Source: Whalleya microplaca (lineage: Eukaryota > Ascomycota > Sordariomycetes > Xylariales > Xylariaceae). From it: a stretch of DNA of 64,000 nucleotides. The notes beneath the pieces were generated by a model that saw nothing but the letters and a program-made list of their open reading frames with translations, had not been told where the DNA came from and made no database searches. Below are positions 48,048 through 61,877 of this stretch, piece by piece; within the stretch, counting starts at the first letter, position 1, and every line of letters begins with the position of its first letter. The stretch is from positions 62,001-126,000 of the forward strand of contig MU385750.1 in assembly GCA_022497155.1 (NCBI GenBank). The letters run 5' to 3'. The position numbers were made by a program, and so were the translations under genes.

Positions 48048-50913
48048 GCTTGTTTGAGATCATCATCGAGGCATGTTACAGATAGGCAGATGTATGGCAT
48101 GTCACGCGGTATGGCATAGCATCGTAGCATCACATGGCATGGTATGGTAGGACAACGAATGAATGGTCTGTCAAGGGTGACCGATATTGCAATGAATTGA
48201 GAGCTATATGGCTTAATATCACAGTTATTGTGTGTGTAGTTGTTATTCGAGTGGTACTGTGATCGCAACTAGTAAATTGAGTGTTGTATGTAACTGTCTA
48301 AGTGATCTCCCACTGTGTGAGGAGATCCTATTTAAAACACAGACAGAGCATTCAGAACGGCTATTTACCCGAGCTCCATGCTAGCAGGGGCAACTAACAA
48401 CTACGCCTATCATGACACTTAACCATTTTATTTTTCCCTTTAAATGTCGAGAGGGTGTGCTAGGTACCTAGGTGGCATGAGTTGGTTAGCCGCCAGAGGC
48501 TTAGCGGTGTTTGATGTATCTTGTGAGTTGATAGGGTCTTTCTTTCGTGCTATGCATGTGGGCATACTGGTGGAAACTCCGGAGGTGGGAGTGTTGTGTT
48601 ATACGAGTGATTGGAAGTCGAATAGATTGGTTCATTGTTCATCAGTCCGGATGAGGCTTTGAGATAATTTAACAAGGGCTTATAGGAGGCGTAATATTCA
48701 TCGCCTTTCAACAGAAAATATTCCAAAGTGGAAGTCCTCGATTCCAGATGCGTAAGGTGGTTCTTCTAGCCATGGTTCAAGACAGTAACACCCCATTCAT
48801 GACACATCCAGGAACATCAAAATTAAGTATTCGGGCTATTAGATACCGGTATTATCATAGCGAAATCGGAGTGTAAATTTACTGTATCTTAAGCATTTTT
48901 GCAGGTAGCATAAGTCAGCCTTGACGTCGCGACGCCCAACTTTTGCACTCGGTTTTAACACTCCGACTGCGCCTTGACGAAGGGTACTGGGCCTAATAAG
49001 GAAGCGATAGCTGCAGGCAATGGCTAACTTGCTGGCTAGCTAGCACACCAACAGAAGGAGCCAGCCGTCATTTAATTCCATGCTCACTGTATCCGGCGAA
49101 GGAAGTGCGCAGCCGCTGGCTTGAGATCTATTTGTAGAGAGCCTGGGAACAGTGCAGGTACGTCCGGTCATATCAGCGTCTTGTTCATGTGCCTCCCTAC
49201 CTATATTAAAGTGCATCACAATGAGAGAGAAGCGTTTGTCCTATGGATAACGGTGTTGTAGGACTCCGTAGCCGCCGAGACACTGCTCCGGTTCCACCGT
49301 GGTAATATCAGTGATAGGTTCGCGACCTTGAAAATACTATTTTTTGATTTGGCATGATTGCGGTTTGGTCATCCTCCAAATGGCATCTCAACCACTTAGA
49401 AAAGCCGGCACGCCCAACACGGCCAAAGCCCACCTCAGCAGCCGGGATAACTCTATATGAGTCGCGGTTGAAGAGCGCAGCCTACCTAAAGTTGGAGCTT
49501 CGCCACGTGCGCGGTCGGGCTCGGTTACGGGGACATCACGTCGTACGAGCCGGCGGCCTTCCGTTTCTAGATGGGGAACATTGCCTCCAGTCCCCGGAGG
49601 ATGAATCCACCTCGCTTAGCGTATCGGTCCGATGTTATCGTTCCGAGGTGATTTGGAGGTGATCGCTAGAGAGCTGTGTGATACGAGGTCCTGTGAGCCC
49701 TTAATAGTCGTCTCGTTTCTGGTAAGTGGGTTGTCACTTTTTTTCTCAAGATCATCCCATATCTAATGTACAGGTCGCTTGCCCAAGAGGAGAGGGGGGG
49801 GGGGGGAGTTAAATTATTTGCAGCTCAAGTTGGTGCACTCACACTAGAAGTAATTGGTTGGCCATACGGACGTAAAATTAGTAATTCATCACATGATTGA
49901 TAATAACATGCAAGCTTAATGGAACATGGCTGACTACTAATGGATAGCAATAGTATGTTTCTGGAGTATATGCTACTATTAAGCTTCATCACCAATCAGA
50001 CAAAACACGGTCCAAGCCACGACGGAACGATCGAACGCACACTGATCTTGGGAATGAGTCACTGTTGGATGAAAACAAGATTGAATAAGACTCGCATGAG
50101 CCCCTTGCCGACAGCACATGTAAGCTCGCGTGGGATTGGTGGATGGCAATACGTATTTGCTCTGGGGTTCTAGAACAAGCTGCAAGCCAACACATGCATC
50201 AAGCGAAAAGGAGGGAGGGCGTGGGATTTAACTCGACAAGAGTTACAACCATCTCCAACAACACGACAAACGAATGCATGAGTATAGAATAGGGGCCCAG
50301 TTCGGAGATGGTGATCCGTAGGTAGTCAGTCTGGTAGAGAATCATTCTCAGGATCTCTCGTAGGGGGACGCAGGAACTCCAATGACTCTGTATTGTAGAG
50401 TCTATACATACCTAGTTAGACGCTACATGTATTGCTGGCGATGCAGTAGCGGCGATGCTCTTTGCGACATTCCCATCCTGATACACACCCTCTGACTGTC
50501 TCTCTGTGTCCTTCTCTTTCGTTCTCTTTCTCCACACAAGATCATCTGAAGCTTCGAGAATTATGTACCATCTGGGATGAGGACGAAGATGAGGGATCAG
50601 AGCGTTAAGAGGAAAAGCTTCAGCCTATAAAATGTTTGTAAGCTATCATAAGAATGACAAGGGGAAAAATAGAAGAAGAAAAATCAGAGAATGACGAGTA
50701 ATAAATGTTAGTTGCACAGACCTCCAGCTGAGGCATCCTCACAGTGACAGCTGGTGGGTGACTGGGTGAGTGAGACTAGTTAGGCTAAAGATCGGCTTTA
50801 ATGACTAATATGTAAACTGTAATCCGTACTGACAGTAGCAGCTTCAGCTTTTGCATAAAAAAAGAGACCTTTTAACTCCGTAATGGTAGTACAGCTAAGT
50901 ATGCACTAAGTAG

Positions 50914-50953
50914 GTATGTATGTATGTATGTATGTATGTATGTATGTATGTAC
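50914..50953. repeat. Tetranucleotide microsatellite (GTAT)n
   Basis: About ten perfect GTAT units, same motif as the array at 22006-22090, so this motif recurs in intergenic DNA of this genome. Confidence 0.95.
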
Positions 50954-51977
50954 GAATATGTGGGAATGCGACACTACCTACTATTTAGGTAGTATATCAG
51001 GTATGTAAGGACTCCTAGGAAGTGGTGGTTTATATATCATCTTTTAGAGTTGAATCTGACCTCCCGAACAATTGAAGTGACACCCTGAAGCTTCGGTAGG
51101 TATGTACATACGTAACGGTATGTACATATTTGCATAACATACCGTATCGTGCCTGACCGTCTGTACTTGGTAGGCAGATGGGCAACCTGGAAGAGAGTCG
51201 CAAGGGCCAACAACATGCACTAACAAAAATAATAGCGAGCAAAAACCCGGCTCAATTTCACCCCGTTTTCTGTAACCTTCATCAATTTTTCTAATGAACC
51301 TAAACATCGACTCGGTGTTTATCTCTCTGTTGCAATTGATCCTATCTGGACAGAGACATCCCTAGTAGTAGTGGCCCTTGATCATGATATCACCCTCAAT
51401 CCAAGCCGCACAAGCTTATCGTCCCATCTCGTCATCCTGACAGCTACTCAGTCTCGCTCTGCATCGTTACCGGGGCGTTTGAGGCTTGGATCAAGTCTCT
51501 TTTCACCGATACTCACCTTTGCCTATGGTCCTGATCGTCATTTCAAAATCTTCTATTGAGGACTTCTAGTATCTGATCGCGGGTTTTCGTGCAGCTGGTG
51601 TAGTCGATTTAGCTTGTCCCCCTTCGTGAGCACGACAGAGATCTTTCTTTCTCTGTTTCTTGAAGCAGTAAGTGGTCTCACACAGTTTTACTTCATACAT
51701 GTACCACTTACCTTCATGTTTTATACCTTTGATATACAGGACCTATCATCGTTGCTCTTGCTTCCACTTTATTTATCATGAACACGCCTGCCCTCTGCTA
51801 TCCCCTCTACTCTCTAGCACCCCCGTCTGCCTCAGTCCACGAACACTTGCTTGCGCCAATATGGAGTTCAAGAGAAATTTCTAAGTCCTTCATGCAATAG
51901 CCGACTAACTTATTAGCCAGTTAATTCTGCTGCCTTTACTGCTATAGTGCTTTAATCGCATCACATGCCAGTACAAG

Positions 51978-54900
51978 ATGGATCATTCAGCCCAGGACAA
52001 GCAGGACATCTCTATGATAAGGAAACATGACGAGCTATCGTCTCTTATAAAACTCGGCGACGATGAGAAGAAAGCGGCCCGTGAAGAACATGAGCTTAGC
52101 CTCCAAAAACTGAAGGCCACTGGCTTGCCTGCTGACACGTATGAAAACCTATGCAGGTCTATGGCTGATGGGCTCAAGTGGAAGCTCCATGAATTGGAGA
52201 ATTCTCACCACGAACGTATTCAGAGACTTCTAAAGGCCCACCGGGAAGAACGTACGCAACATGAACGTATTAATGGACAACAGGTGACCGTATCGTCTCC
52301 CCCGGCCGATACGCCTAGGTCCCACGGTCCTAACGACAATAGCAACTTGGCCCGGGACGGCCCCAGGCTTCAAGATTCGGACCAGTTGTTGAAGCCCACA
52401 AAGTCTTCGCCAAGCACAGTACGCCATGAAGAAGATGACGGCTGGATACGGCTGATGACGCGAGTCCAATCAAACAAGCGGAAGATCCCCAGTGCTGAAG
52501 AGTCGGACTCCAAAAGACTTCGCATCGATACAGCTGTAAACCATTTGCGAACCCCCATGGCAACGCCTCCGACCGAGAATCCTCACATGCTAGAGAAAAC
52601 CGTCACCTTCGATGAGGTTTACCAGAATGGAAAGGCAACACATATCGACACTATTGTAGAATGGCCCCCTCGTAGCGACAAATGGTACATACTCAAGTGC
52701 GAGCAGCATGATATTCGATTTTCAGATCGACCTATCCAGGGAGCAGCGAAGCATCTCAATGCCAAAGTCCATGGCGTGCCAGATAGGAACTGGAACAGGG
52801 CTGTCGAGATGCTTGGTCATCGTGTCTTAAATTGCACTCGAGAACTTGCAAACATGAACAATCGAGCAGCACTTTTAACGTACCCAAAGAAGCAAGACAA
52901 ACTCCCGACTCGTCCTAAAGGGGAGAAGCAGGATGGGAAAGATTCAGAATCGGGAAAGCCTTCACTATCTTCCAGGGCCTATCACCCTATACCAGCCCGG
53001 AAGACAGCTATGCCAGAACGACGATCACCCAAAGGAAAAGCAAAAGAGGTAATGAGGGCACAAGACCGAGGTGGAACTTTATCATTACGCAAGACCGATA
53101 CTCCCACACGGGCTCAGAATGAGACGACAACACTCGCCGCACCGGAACAAGAGCGACCGAACAGCGAAAGGCAATTATCCAAATCGGGAATCACTCACCC
53201 CAAGACGTTCCATATTTATTACGGCTACTGGCGTGAAACCAAGCTGGTCTACCCCGTCATGATTCTCGGCTGGGATGACCAGGAAGAAGGTGGCCTCAAG
53301 GGCGATCTTGTTAGCACCAGACTACTCCACAAAAGTTCGGACCCGCCAAGATGTTATGTATATAGATCTAATAAGATAGTGGCTTGGGCACCTGGATACG
53401 AGGATGGAGGCTCAAAAGTCGGGGCCAGAAAATTTCCTGTGATGTTCTTCGATGAAAGCCAGAGTGCAGGATGGATGTCGGCGCGAGATCTGAGCAAATT
53501 TCCCCTCTATAGCGTAGACACTCACAAGGAGGATGACCATCCCTCTAATGTGGCGCGAAATTGGATTGCCAGAAGGGAGGGGTTTTTGACTTGGGAAGAC
53601 CGCGAGGCAGCCCGGGTCAGAAATGGTGCTGGTGAGTGGAAGGATTATCTAGATTCAGATACTCCTGACTGACAATACTTTAGGGCAATCTGCTCCCGAA
53701 GGACAAGTACCGCGTGCTTCCCCTACCAACTCGAGTGACAGATCACCTGCGGGGGAGCGTCTTTCAATCCCTAGAGATACCAACAGCCATGCCAACCCTG
53801 GCGAGCTAGACCCAGATTCCGAACAGGAGTCAGATGCTGAGTCAGATGCCGAGTCGACTTTCCCGACGGACGAGATGTTGCAGGAATGGATAGAGAAGGC
53901 AGGCGAAATTCCAGGGGATGAGGATTATGAAGGATCCGAACTAGAGGGTAATGCAGATTCTGAAGTGGACGATTGGGACGAGCCATTATCGTCTAAGCTA
54001 AAGCCCGATGGCTCCAGAAGTCGCCCTTGGGCGTTCTACGGCTTGAGAAGTACCAAAGATGACGACGCAAAGGCAGCGAATTCGACTCCTGTCATGTATA
54101 ACGAGAATGTCAATACGTCTATTTTTTCAGGTATGAATTCGGCACGCCAGCTTTCCAAACAGGCCACATCTTCATCAATCACCTACTTATCAGTGACAGA
54201 CACTCAAGCCAATATTCAGTCTGGTCGACCTACCTTACCTGACTCAACCAAGGAGATGCTCGAGATGACTGGAGATTCTTCGAGACAGAGCCTCTCTGGG
54301 ACCACATCGAAAGACCGAGCATTTACTCCGAGCAGGGATTCTGGACCTAGAGCACAATCTATGGTCTCCGCCTCACCCACAAGCACCATCACTGCCCGCC
54401 CGTCTGCCGAAGACCGAGCCGCAAGTCTACCTCCGTTAAGACCGGATCACCCCACAACACCTTATGCGCCTGTTTCAAAAGCGGTCAGTAAAGAGAATAC
54501 TTCCACTGGAGCAGATGAACCCACTCGCGGGGAGAAGGAAGACTGCGGTAAAGATGACAGACGGTCCGAGCTAAGACAGCCTACTCCGGCCGCCAACAGA
54601 GTTAATCTTGGAGTGAGAACGGCGGACAAGCAACCACCCACAATTACAGCGCCTTCCCCGCGCGTGCCAACCCCTACACCATCGGCATCCCACACGATCA
54701 CCCTGCCCGCGCCAACTCCTACACCATCAGCATCCCCAGCGATCATTCCGCCCGTGTGCCACGAATCTCCCTCCGAGGTCGCCTTCGAGCTGACGCTCTA
54801 CCGCCGCGGAACCACGGAATGGACGCCGACGGCAGCGGCTACAGAGGAAGACGGAGAGGAATTGGAATTCATCAACCTCTACTACGGCCCCGATAACCGG

Positions 54901-55167
54901 ACCGTGAACACCCGGCACGGAGCCCCCGTGGCCATCACCATCGACCCGACGACCGTGGAGGGGTACGCGCGGAAGCGAGACATCCCGGGCACCGCGGGCC
55001 CGAACGGCGTAACGCTGATATTCATGGACGGGGCGGGTCCGGATATGCAGCTCTACTTCGAGAAGAATAGGAGGAACACGCTGCTGGGGGGACGGGCGCA
55101 GGCGAGGGGGTTTATCCGCTGGATGAGGCGGGTTAAGCAGGAGATTCGATGTGTGGATCTCGACTGA
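51978..55167 (+). CDS. Large unknown protein with variant C2H2-like finger and a conserved C-terminal region, two exons
   Basis: Exons 51978-53631 and 53684-55167 join to 1045 residues across a 52-bp intron (GTGAGT donor, TTTAG acceptor); without splicing the first reading stops at 53672. The N-terminal 110 residues are charged and helical, probably a coiled coil. Residues 241-265 give C-x2-H-x14-H-x5-H, a zinc-finger-like pattern followed by GVPDRNW. About residues 405-550 form an ordered block (HIYYGYWRETKLVYPVMILGWDD and later VMFFDESQSAGWMSARDL), which resembles chromatin-reader-like beta folds only in a vague way. Then comes a long Ser/Thr/Pro-rich linker with SP repeats and an ordered C-terminal region of about 130 residues with INLYYGPDN and LIFMDGAGPDMQLYF. 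I do not recognise the family. A nuclear role is an inference from the finger and basic linker. Confidence 0.78.
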
Positions 55168-56863
55168 GCCGTTTTAGGCGATGACGGATTTGAGATGAGT
55201 TGAGTCTTGGTGTTCGCCATGGGGGGAGGGTTATGGATGATTTGTTTTACTGCTCGAGGAAAAACGCTGGTTGAGTCCCGATTAGACTGGACTGGACTGT
55301 ACTGCGCTGCGCTGCGTTTATATGGGATGCTAGCAGCAGCACTTGTGAGAAGGAGTGTGGAGTTCTACAGGGGCTTACTTCGATCCGATGAGATGCGATA
55401 CGCGATGGTTTGGTCTTTGAGAGCGAGGGATACCCAGGAGTTAGCTGGACGCCGGAAGGCTATTGATAGATACCACGCGTAAGGACGGGCTTTTGCCCAT
55501 TGTGTCGGATTTATATGGAGTACCGCCTATGTAAGGTAGACAGAAAGACAGGTGTATGAATAATGCAATAGAGAATATTTCTACGTTTTGTTATACATTT
55601 GTTCTATGTGAGTTCCATAAGATCACTTGTATATCGGTGTGTTTTATGTGATTTCTTCGAGGTTACTTATATATATGTATGGAGTGAGAGTCTGCTTTTG
55701 GGTTATTGGCTGTGGGTTGTGAGCTGACAGCCTAAGTAACTAGAGGTTGGCACTATGTATGGTGAGAACTTGAGGTATCTTAAGGATCATGGGGACCGAT
55801 GATATTTAAATTTCCGAATTCCTATATTCCCACCTGGCTATCCGTGTAGTTTATCAATGAGAAATGAGAAATAATCATGCGGAAACTAGTTGTTGTCTTA
55901 ATACGTGTTTGAGTTTTTGGTATCTTACATACTAATGAAAAGAGTTGCATGTGAAAAGGCCGAGGTGACGCTCCCCCGCACTAGAGCTTGCCGGATGGAG
56001 CTAGAATAGTGGTGGAATAGTGGGGTATACTGCCTAGATAGGTAAAACATGACCTGGTTATGGGGAATTATCTGGGAAGATTAATAGGTACATCCATCCA
56101 TATGTATGCGCTTGTGTTGGACAGCTCAGCTTGTTCCATGTCCTCATCTTACATGATTCAAATGCATCGATAATCTTTTGTTTCTTTCATCTTGTCTTAA
56201 TATTCGTCATTTTGTCTGAGCGACTGTCCATACTTATACATATTCATCACAAGAATACATGCCATTTAGGCAATATTTATTCTATATACATACTGTTCTT
56301 AATAGCGGCAACTGGCGGAAAGCAACGGCGAAGCGGCCCCTACCTATCAATGACGTCGTGATAAGAGCCACGTTTTATTAAGGGCGGGCAGTTGATCGAT
56401 GTGCATGTGCTGAGGCTCAGCAGCCAAAAAGCGTATTAACAACCTTGGAACCGTGGGAGCAGACAGGACGGATTGCACCGACCAACAAGCATCAACAGCG
56501 CGTTGCGCGCCATGATCTCAACCTAAAACCTCATATCTCAGTCCTTGATGGCTGCTCTTGTAAGTCCGTTCCTTTTTGTCGTATATGTTGTTATAGATTA
56601 TTTTCTGTATTTTTATTTATTCACTTTCATTGCTCAAGGTGTCACTTGGTATCCCTACCTTCTGCCCATCTTAGCACCACTTATTATATGTCTGCCCACC
56701 TACCAATCATGCAGAAACATATGTACGATATTGTAGTTGTTGTCATGTCCATATCCTCCTGTCCATGTCCTGGCATGTCATCTTATAAGTATACTTGAAA
56801 ATGATCTCACCACCTGACTGACTAACTCTGCCTCCCTTCAAGGAAACCCCTTGGCTGACACAC
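55168..56863. other. Intergenic region upstream of the peroxin gene
   Basis: About 1.7 kb. Readings at 55207-55482 and 56445-56798 have no domain content. AT-rich in the middle, becoming C-rich just before the ATG at 56864, where the leader of the peroxin gene lies. Nothing else identified. Confidence 0.5.
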
Positions 56864-58957
56864 ATGTCGACCCCGAAATCCACCCACCGCGGCGACGTCG
56901 ACGGCCTCGGCCCCTATACCCTTCCTCCGAGCGACCCGAATCCTCCCACCTACGCCTCCTTCTCGCCCGCAAACCTCTCTACCACTGCTTCGGCCGCCAA
57001 GCGTCGCTCTACCATCCTCGTCCACCAGAAGTCGCCCCTACTGCTCGCCACGCCGCCCCAGATCACCCGTGCCCTCGCCTACAGCCACCCCTTCATACTA
57101 CCGCTGAACAAGCTCGTCGGCCTGCTGACCTGGTCCACGGGCGACCCCTGGGAGAGCTTCCTTGTGCTGGTCGTATTCTGGGCCGCCGTCCAGTATGGCG
57201 ATGCTGGGGTACGGTTTGCGGGGCCCATAGTGGTAGTCATGGGCCTCATCGCCGGCATGTACGCGCGCCGCTACAGCCCGCTATCTAGCAGCGGCTGGGC
57301 CGAGCACCCGAGCGTCGCTGGCGCCGGCAAGAACAAGGACGGCAAGACGACGGCCCCCGGTGGCAGCACTGGCAGTGGCGGTGGGGGCGGCGGGGGGTCC
57401 GGGAACGCGAGCGAGGGCACGAGCACGAGGCACCAGAAGACGCTGGACGAGATCGTCGACACGCTCAAGGTGTTCACGACGCGCTGCAACGTGCTGCTGG
57501 AGCCGCTGCTCGAGATGACGGACTTCCTGTCGACGCAGCGCACGGCGACGAGCGCGACCACGCGGCCGGCGCTCACCACCCTGTTCGTGCGCATCCTGGC
57601 CATCACGCCCGTCTGGGTCGTGCTGACGCTGCCCCCGCTGCGCATCATCACCGCCAAGCGCGTCGTGCTGGTCTTCGGCACGCTCGTGCTGACCTGGCAC
57701 TCGCGCGTCTGCCGCGTCTCGCGCACCCTGCTGTGGCGCAGCGCCAGCATCCGCCGGTTCGCGCGCCTGGTCACGGGACTGCGGTTCGAGGAACCGGCCG
57801 CGAAGACGCCGGGGGAGGCGGCCGAGAAGGCGAACGGCGACCCCGCTGCGCCTAAGCAGGCGAATGGGAAGAAGGCGGGCGAGACGGGCAAGAAACCGAC
57901 GGCCTCGTCGTCCGCCTCGGCCCTGACGGCGGCGCTGAAGCGGAGCACCCGCGCGGGAGCGGGCGCGGCGGAGGCGGGCGACGCGGGCGTGCGGTTCACG
58001 TTCATCCTGTACGAGAACCAGCGGCGGTGGCTCGGCCTCGGCTGGACGAACAGCCTGTTCGCGTACGAGCGGTCCGCCTGGACCGACGAGCACAACAACG
58101 CCGTCCCGCCCAAGGACGAGTTCGAGCTGCCCGAGGTCGAGGACGGGCCCGCCCGGTGGAGGTGGGTGCGCGGCAGCCGGTGGCGCGTCGACGGGGTCCC
58201 GGACCTGGACGAGGAGGCCGAGTATGATACGGAGGCGGGACGGATGGGGTGGGTATTCTATGATAACAAGGTATGTTTGTTTGTTTGCTTGCTTGCGTTT
58301 CTAAAGACGCACAGTGCGACGTTGATGTCGGATACTGACAATTGGTCACATGTATAGTGGCAGAACGGCCGCCGCGGCGCCGATGGCTGGGGCCGCTGGA
58401 CGCGCAGGCGGAAATGGTACCGCGACGCCGAGCTCGTGGAAGCCGCGGACAGCTCTACACCGTCTTCCTCTTCCTCCTCCCCCGAGCCGCCGGCACTACC
58501 CGCGCGACCCCGGCCCGCGCCCTCGACGCCGGTGCGTGGTGCGGAGAGCACCACCGACACCCTCTCCACCTCCAACCCCGAGACATCGACACCGCACGCC
58601 GACGCCGCGAGGGACGAAAGCTGGCGCGCAGAGGAAGACGACGCGGTCTCCATGCTCTCGACCTCGTCGAAGTCGGCCCGGTATAGCTCCGGCAACGGCA
58701 AAGGTGGAGGCAAACAGCCCAGCCTGCGGAGACGGACTACGGGCGGCAGCGGCGGAAGCGGGGTTGGGGGATACAGGTCGAGCGCGGGCGCGGGCACTGG
58801 CCGGAGCAGACGCCCTAGCGAGGCGGGGAGCTTGCGGTCCGGCGGGGACGGGAGTGAGGGTGCGCTGACGCCGGCGCTCGAGCTGGAGATCCAGGGACAG
58901 CGGAGGGAGGAGGGGAGGTGGGGGGTTGGGGACGAGGTTTTAATGGGGCTCGAGTGA
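56864..58957 (+). CDS. Pex24/Pex30-family peroxisomal membrane protein with dysferlin domain
   Basis: Exons 56864-58270 and 58358-58957 join to 668 residues across an 87-bp intron. Several hydrophobic segments are visible: FLVLVVFWAAVQY, GPIVVVMGLIAGMYA, LAITPVWVVLTLPPL and VLVFGTLVLTW. A dysferlin-type domain follows: the N-part FILYENQRRWLGLGWTNSLF at about 386 and the C-part RGSRWRVDG... GWVFYDNK|WQNG, interrupted exactly by the intron, then GRWTRRRKWYRDAEL. This layout (N-terminal TM bundle plus DysF) is that of the Pex24p/Pex28-Pex32 family, which sits in the ER or peroxisome membrane and controls peroxisome number, size and ER contacts. Which paralogue (Pex23, Pex30 or Pex31/32-like) cannot be decided here. 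The last 180 residues are Ser/Gly-rich and disordered. The gene is very GC-rich, giving long shadow frames. Confidence 0.88.
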
Positions 58958-60305
58958 GTCGCTCGCTTTGCCCCCGAGTGAGAAAAGGGGCAGTGGATCA
59001 GCATGAACTTAGAGAGCCCAAAAAAGAAAGGGCAAGGGAGCAAAGCTTGGGAAACGGAGCAGAACAGAGGAATGTCTGTCTCGTCTCGTTTTTGTCTTGC
59101 AAGCAAGCAAGAGATGATGAAAAGAAGAGAAGTATGAGATTATGCTCATTCATTGATGTTCATATCGCATATACAATTCACAGCCAAGGCAAGGCAAGGC
59201 AAGACATGGCAAGGCTAGCTAGGCTAGCTCGGCAAGCAAACTCGGCATTGGGATGGTGTTAGAGGCGTTGCAGGTGCTACATATAGGGAGATACCAGCGT
59301 ACTACTAGCTAAGGTTATGATTGATATCAATGTGACTTTTATTACTATCACCTCTGCGGATTTTTCCAAGTTGATGGTTTAATGATGTGCTGGGTCCGGC
59401 GGTGTGGTTGATGTTGGGGAGCGTTAGGAATAGGGGTAGGGAGCTCTAAAGGGCCGAGTAAGGGTTGAGTGATGAGTGATGGAGTTGATACTATGTATTA
59501 ATCGGCACCCTACACCCATAAAAAGGGTTTTGGGCCTAACTATACGTTCACTCTTAACATGATTAATCAGAAGATCGCCCACCTCAATACTCTGAACTTT
59601 CTATTTGCCGTACTTGTCGTTCCAGATCGGCTGCTGTTGTGGTAGGATTACATGATGCGTTGCTTTAGGTGGTCTGTGCGCAGGATTCTTAGCTATTACA
59701 TGTAGATGTCACCTTAGATTTCAGATCTTTCGGCTCAGAAGTCGGTTATCTAGTCAACTTCACTCACACACACACACACACACACACACACATAATTAGC
59801 TATATCAATGTATCACCGTATTATTCGTTTTGATCAATGCATTCCTTTAGTATTGCAAGCCTCTTTGAGTTATCCAGCTATAAGCTAGAGGCTTTGACTA
59901 GTTGACTGCTAACGTAAAAATCAATTGACTTACTATCTTGAATCTCGTTATTCACTCATTTGCAACTATTACAGTTGCTAGCTCCCCCATAGGTATATCT
60001 TGACCCTTCAAGCAACACCTGTTCATTGTTCGCTTTGTTAGCTTCTCTATAGGGTGGGTAGATAGATTGCGCTAGTTTATAGGGAGTGTCCGGTTCGTAA
60101 GTTGTGCACTGGCTTATAGATTTGACCATAAACTTAATCAACGCATATCATTTATCGATGACGATATCGAAAACCTTAATCGGGCTATACTTATGTGTCA
60201 ATGTTTTCCTTCAAGCTGGGCATTCGCGTGCGTACCATGTGAGTTAAGCCTTATTACACTCATCTGTTATCTGAATAGTCCCTGTTGCTTTCATCATCAG
60301 TCAAG
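58958..60305. other. Intergenic region between peroxin and rhodopsin-like genes
   Basis: About 1.35 kb; contains a CA dinucleotide microsatellite at 59765-59792. A stretch at about 59950-60180 has runs of open frame on the minus strand but no family I recognise. Otherwise AT-rich, with promoter sequence for the gene at 60306 presumably at the right. Confidence 0.5.
59765..59792. repeat. CA dinucleotide microsatellite
   Basis: About 14 perfect CA units in the intergenic region. Confidence 0.95.
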
Positions 60306-61877
60306 ATGTCAAACATACAGATGGACGCGGATGCAGCAGCTGCGCGGCAACACTTTGTAGTCGAAGCCTGGACGCTCCTTTCAATTGGGCTATCCTTCAC
60401 CATAGTAAGGACAATTGCTCGTGTCAAGCAATTCGGGTTCAAGGGCCTTCAAGCAGATGATTACCTTGCCTGGATCGGGATGGTAAGATCAATCTCCTTC
60501 CAAGTTGGAGGTATTAGAGGATGTACGCGTTCACATCTAACGTTGGAGTGGATTAATGGCAGATATTCTATGCCATCGAAACGAGTCTCGCTTACTGGGC
60601 TGTGGTCGTAATAAAGGGGTTGGCGAATAACGGCATGACAGATGAGCAGCGACTGAATTTAGATCCGGGAAGCACCGAGTACAAGTCACGGTCAGTCAAC
60701 GCATCTAAGTTCCCAGGCTACTTTTCTGACATAATTTACTTATCTAGGGTTGTCGGCTCCAAGATCCTGCTCGCTGGATGGCCAACTTATTTGTCTTTGT
60801 TGTGGTCGCTGAAAGCCTCGTTGCTTTTGTTCTATATACGGCTCACGGTAATTATAATGGTAACCTTGATAGGATTGCGTCGGTAACTTAGCATCAACAG
60901 TCTGGCTTATATCAGAGCTATATCATACGTATTTATATTGGCTTCGGGTTGATCATGGCTAGCTTCCTTGCCGCTACATTGACCCTCTTCCTGACCTGTC
61001 GACCTTTCCACAAATACTGGCAAATCTACCCAGAACCTGGAAGTATGTAGTATCTTTTTCGCCTTTCAATAACTTCTATCTATTATATATACTGACCGTT
61101 CTGCCTTGAAAGATAAGTGCCAGCCGGCTATTTCAAATAGGGTCGTATGGGTGTATGGTAGTATGAATATCATTACGGACCTGTATCTGATCTCGATTCC
61201 CGTGCCTATGCTCTGGCAGTCGTCTCTAAGGCCTCTCAAGAAGTCCTGGCTAATCGTCCTTTTCAGTGGAGGCATTTTCATAACTGTATGCGCTGTCATA
61301 CGTGCTGCATTGATCGTCACAGTAAGCCCGCAGGCTGCTTACCTAATCGCGCGAACTCCTGTGCTAATTCTCTGTTGTTCAGAACCCTGTCAACGGTGCC
61401 CAGTTAGCTGGATCTTGGGCCGTTCGAGAGACCTTCGTGGCCGTTATTATGACAAATCTCCCCATGGTCTTCCCATTTATCAACTCTACACTTACTCCTA
61501 TTCTCGGTCCACTCGTTAGGTCCATACTTACATTAAGTGACAGACTATCGACTAAAGTTCCTAAAAGCATTAGAACATGGGGTCAAGGAAATGACCAGAG
61601 CTGGCGTGGCCGTGGCCCTCGTACCCCCAATCCGATCCCCGAAGTTACCTTATGCGAGAGCGAGGAATGTATGCTGGACGAGGGAAGGATTGAGTTGCAT
61701 AATCTAAGAAGTGGTAACCCCAGCACTGTCACTGCACACGACGGAAACCGTAGCAGCAGCGACAAGAACAAAATACAAAAAGACGAGGTAACTGTGATAT
61801 CTATGACTAGCAGCAGTGCCAGCAGCCAGCAACCACAGGGCCAAGACACTTCTGCCTGTCACAAGATGAGCGTATGA
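60306..61877 (+). CDS. Fungal rhodopsin-like seven-transmembrane protein, six exons
   Basis: Exons 60306-60482, 60563-60690, 60748-60847, 60901-61042, 61113-61321 and 61383-61877 join in frame to 416 residues; introns are 80, 57, 53, 70 and 61 bp. The protein has the layout of fungal rhodopsin-like integral membrane proteins often seen in secondary-metabolism and plant-association gene lists. An N-terminal helix (EAWTLLSIGLSFTIVRTIARV) is followed by the GLQADDYLAWIGM motif, which with the next exon recalls the conserved DDYL loop. Later helices include SLLWSLKASLLLFYIRLT, IYIGFGLIMASFLAATLTLF, a CRPFHKYW loop, GSMNIITDLYLISIPVPMLW and GGIFITVCAVIRAALIV. The hydrophilic tail of about 120 residues carries Ser-rich runs. 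Function in this class is mostly unknown; roles as receptors or sensors are inferred. The last codons and 3' flank form copy B of a repeat also found at 6425. Confidence 0.85.

Larger units (their letters stand above)
47734..51977. other. Intergenic region downstream of TOR
   Basis: About 4.2 kb with no ORF I can support; readings such as 48444-48662 and 49354-49662 have no domain content. It holds an ACAG microsatellite near 48003-48047, a 13-base poly-G run near 49795-49807 and a TGTA microsatellite near 50914-50953. The last kilobase, rich in C/T and ending near 51977, is probably the promoter and leader of the next gene. Confidence 0.5.

Noticed and set aside
57271..58113. Long minus-strand frames of 270-280 codons opposite the peroxin gene
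   Set aside because: Shadow frames caused by very high GC in the peroxin exon; Pro/Arg/Ala-rich without domains.
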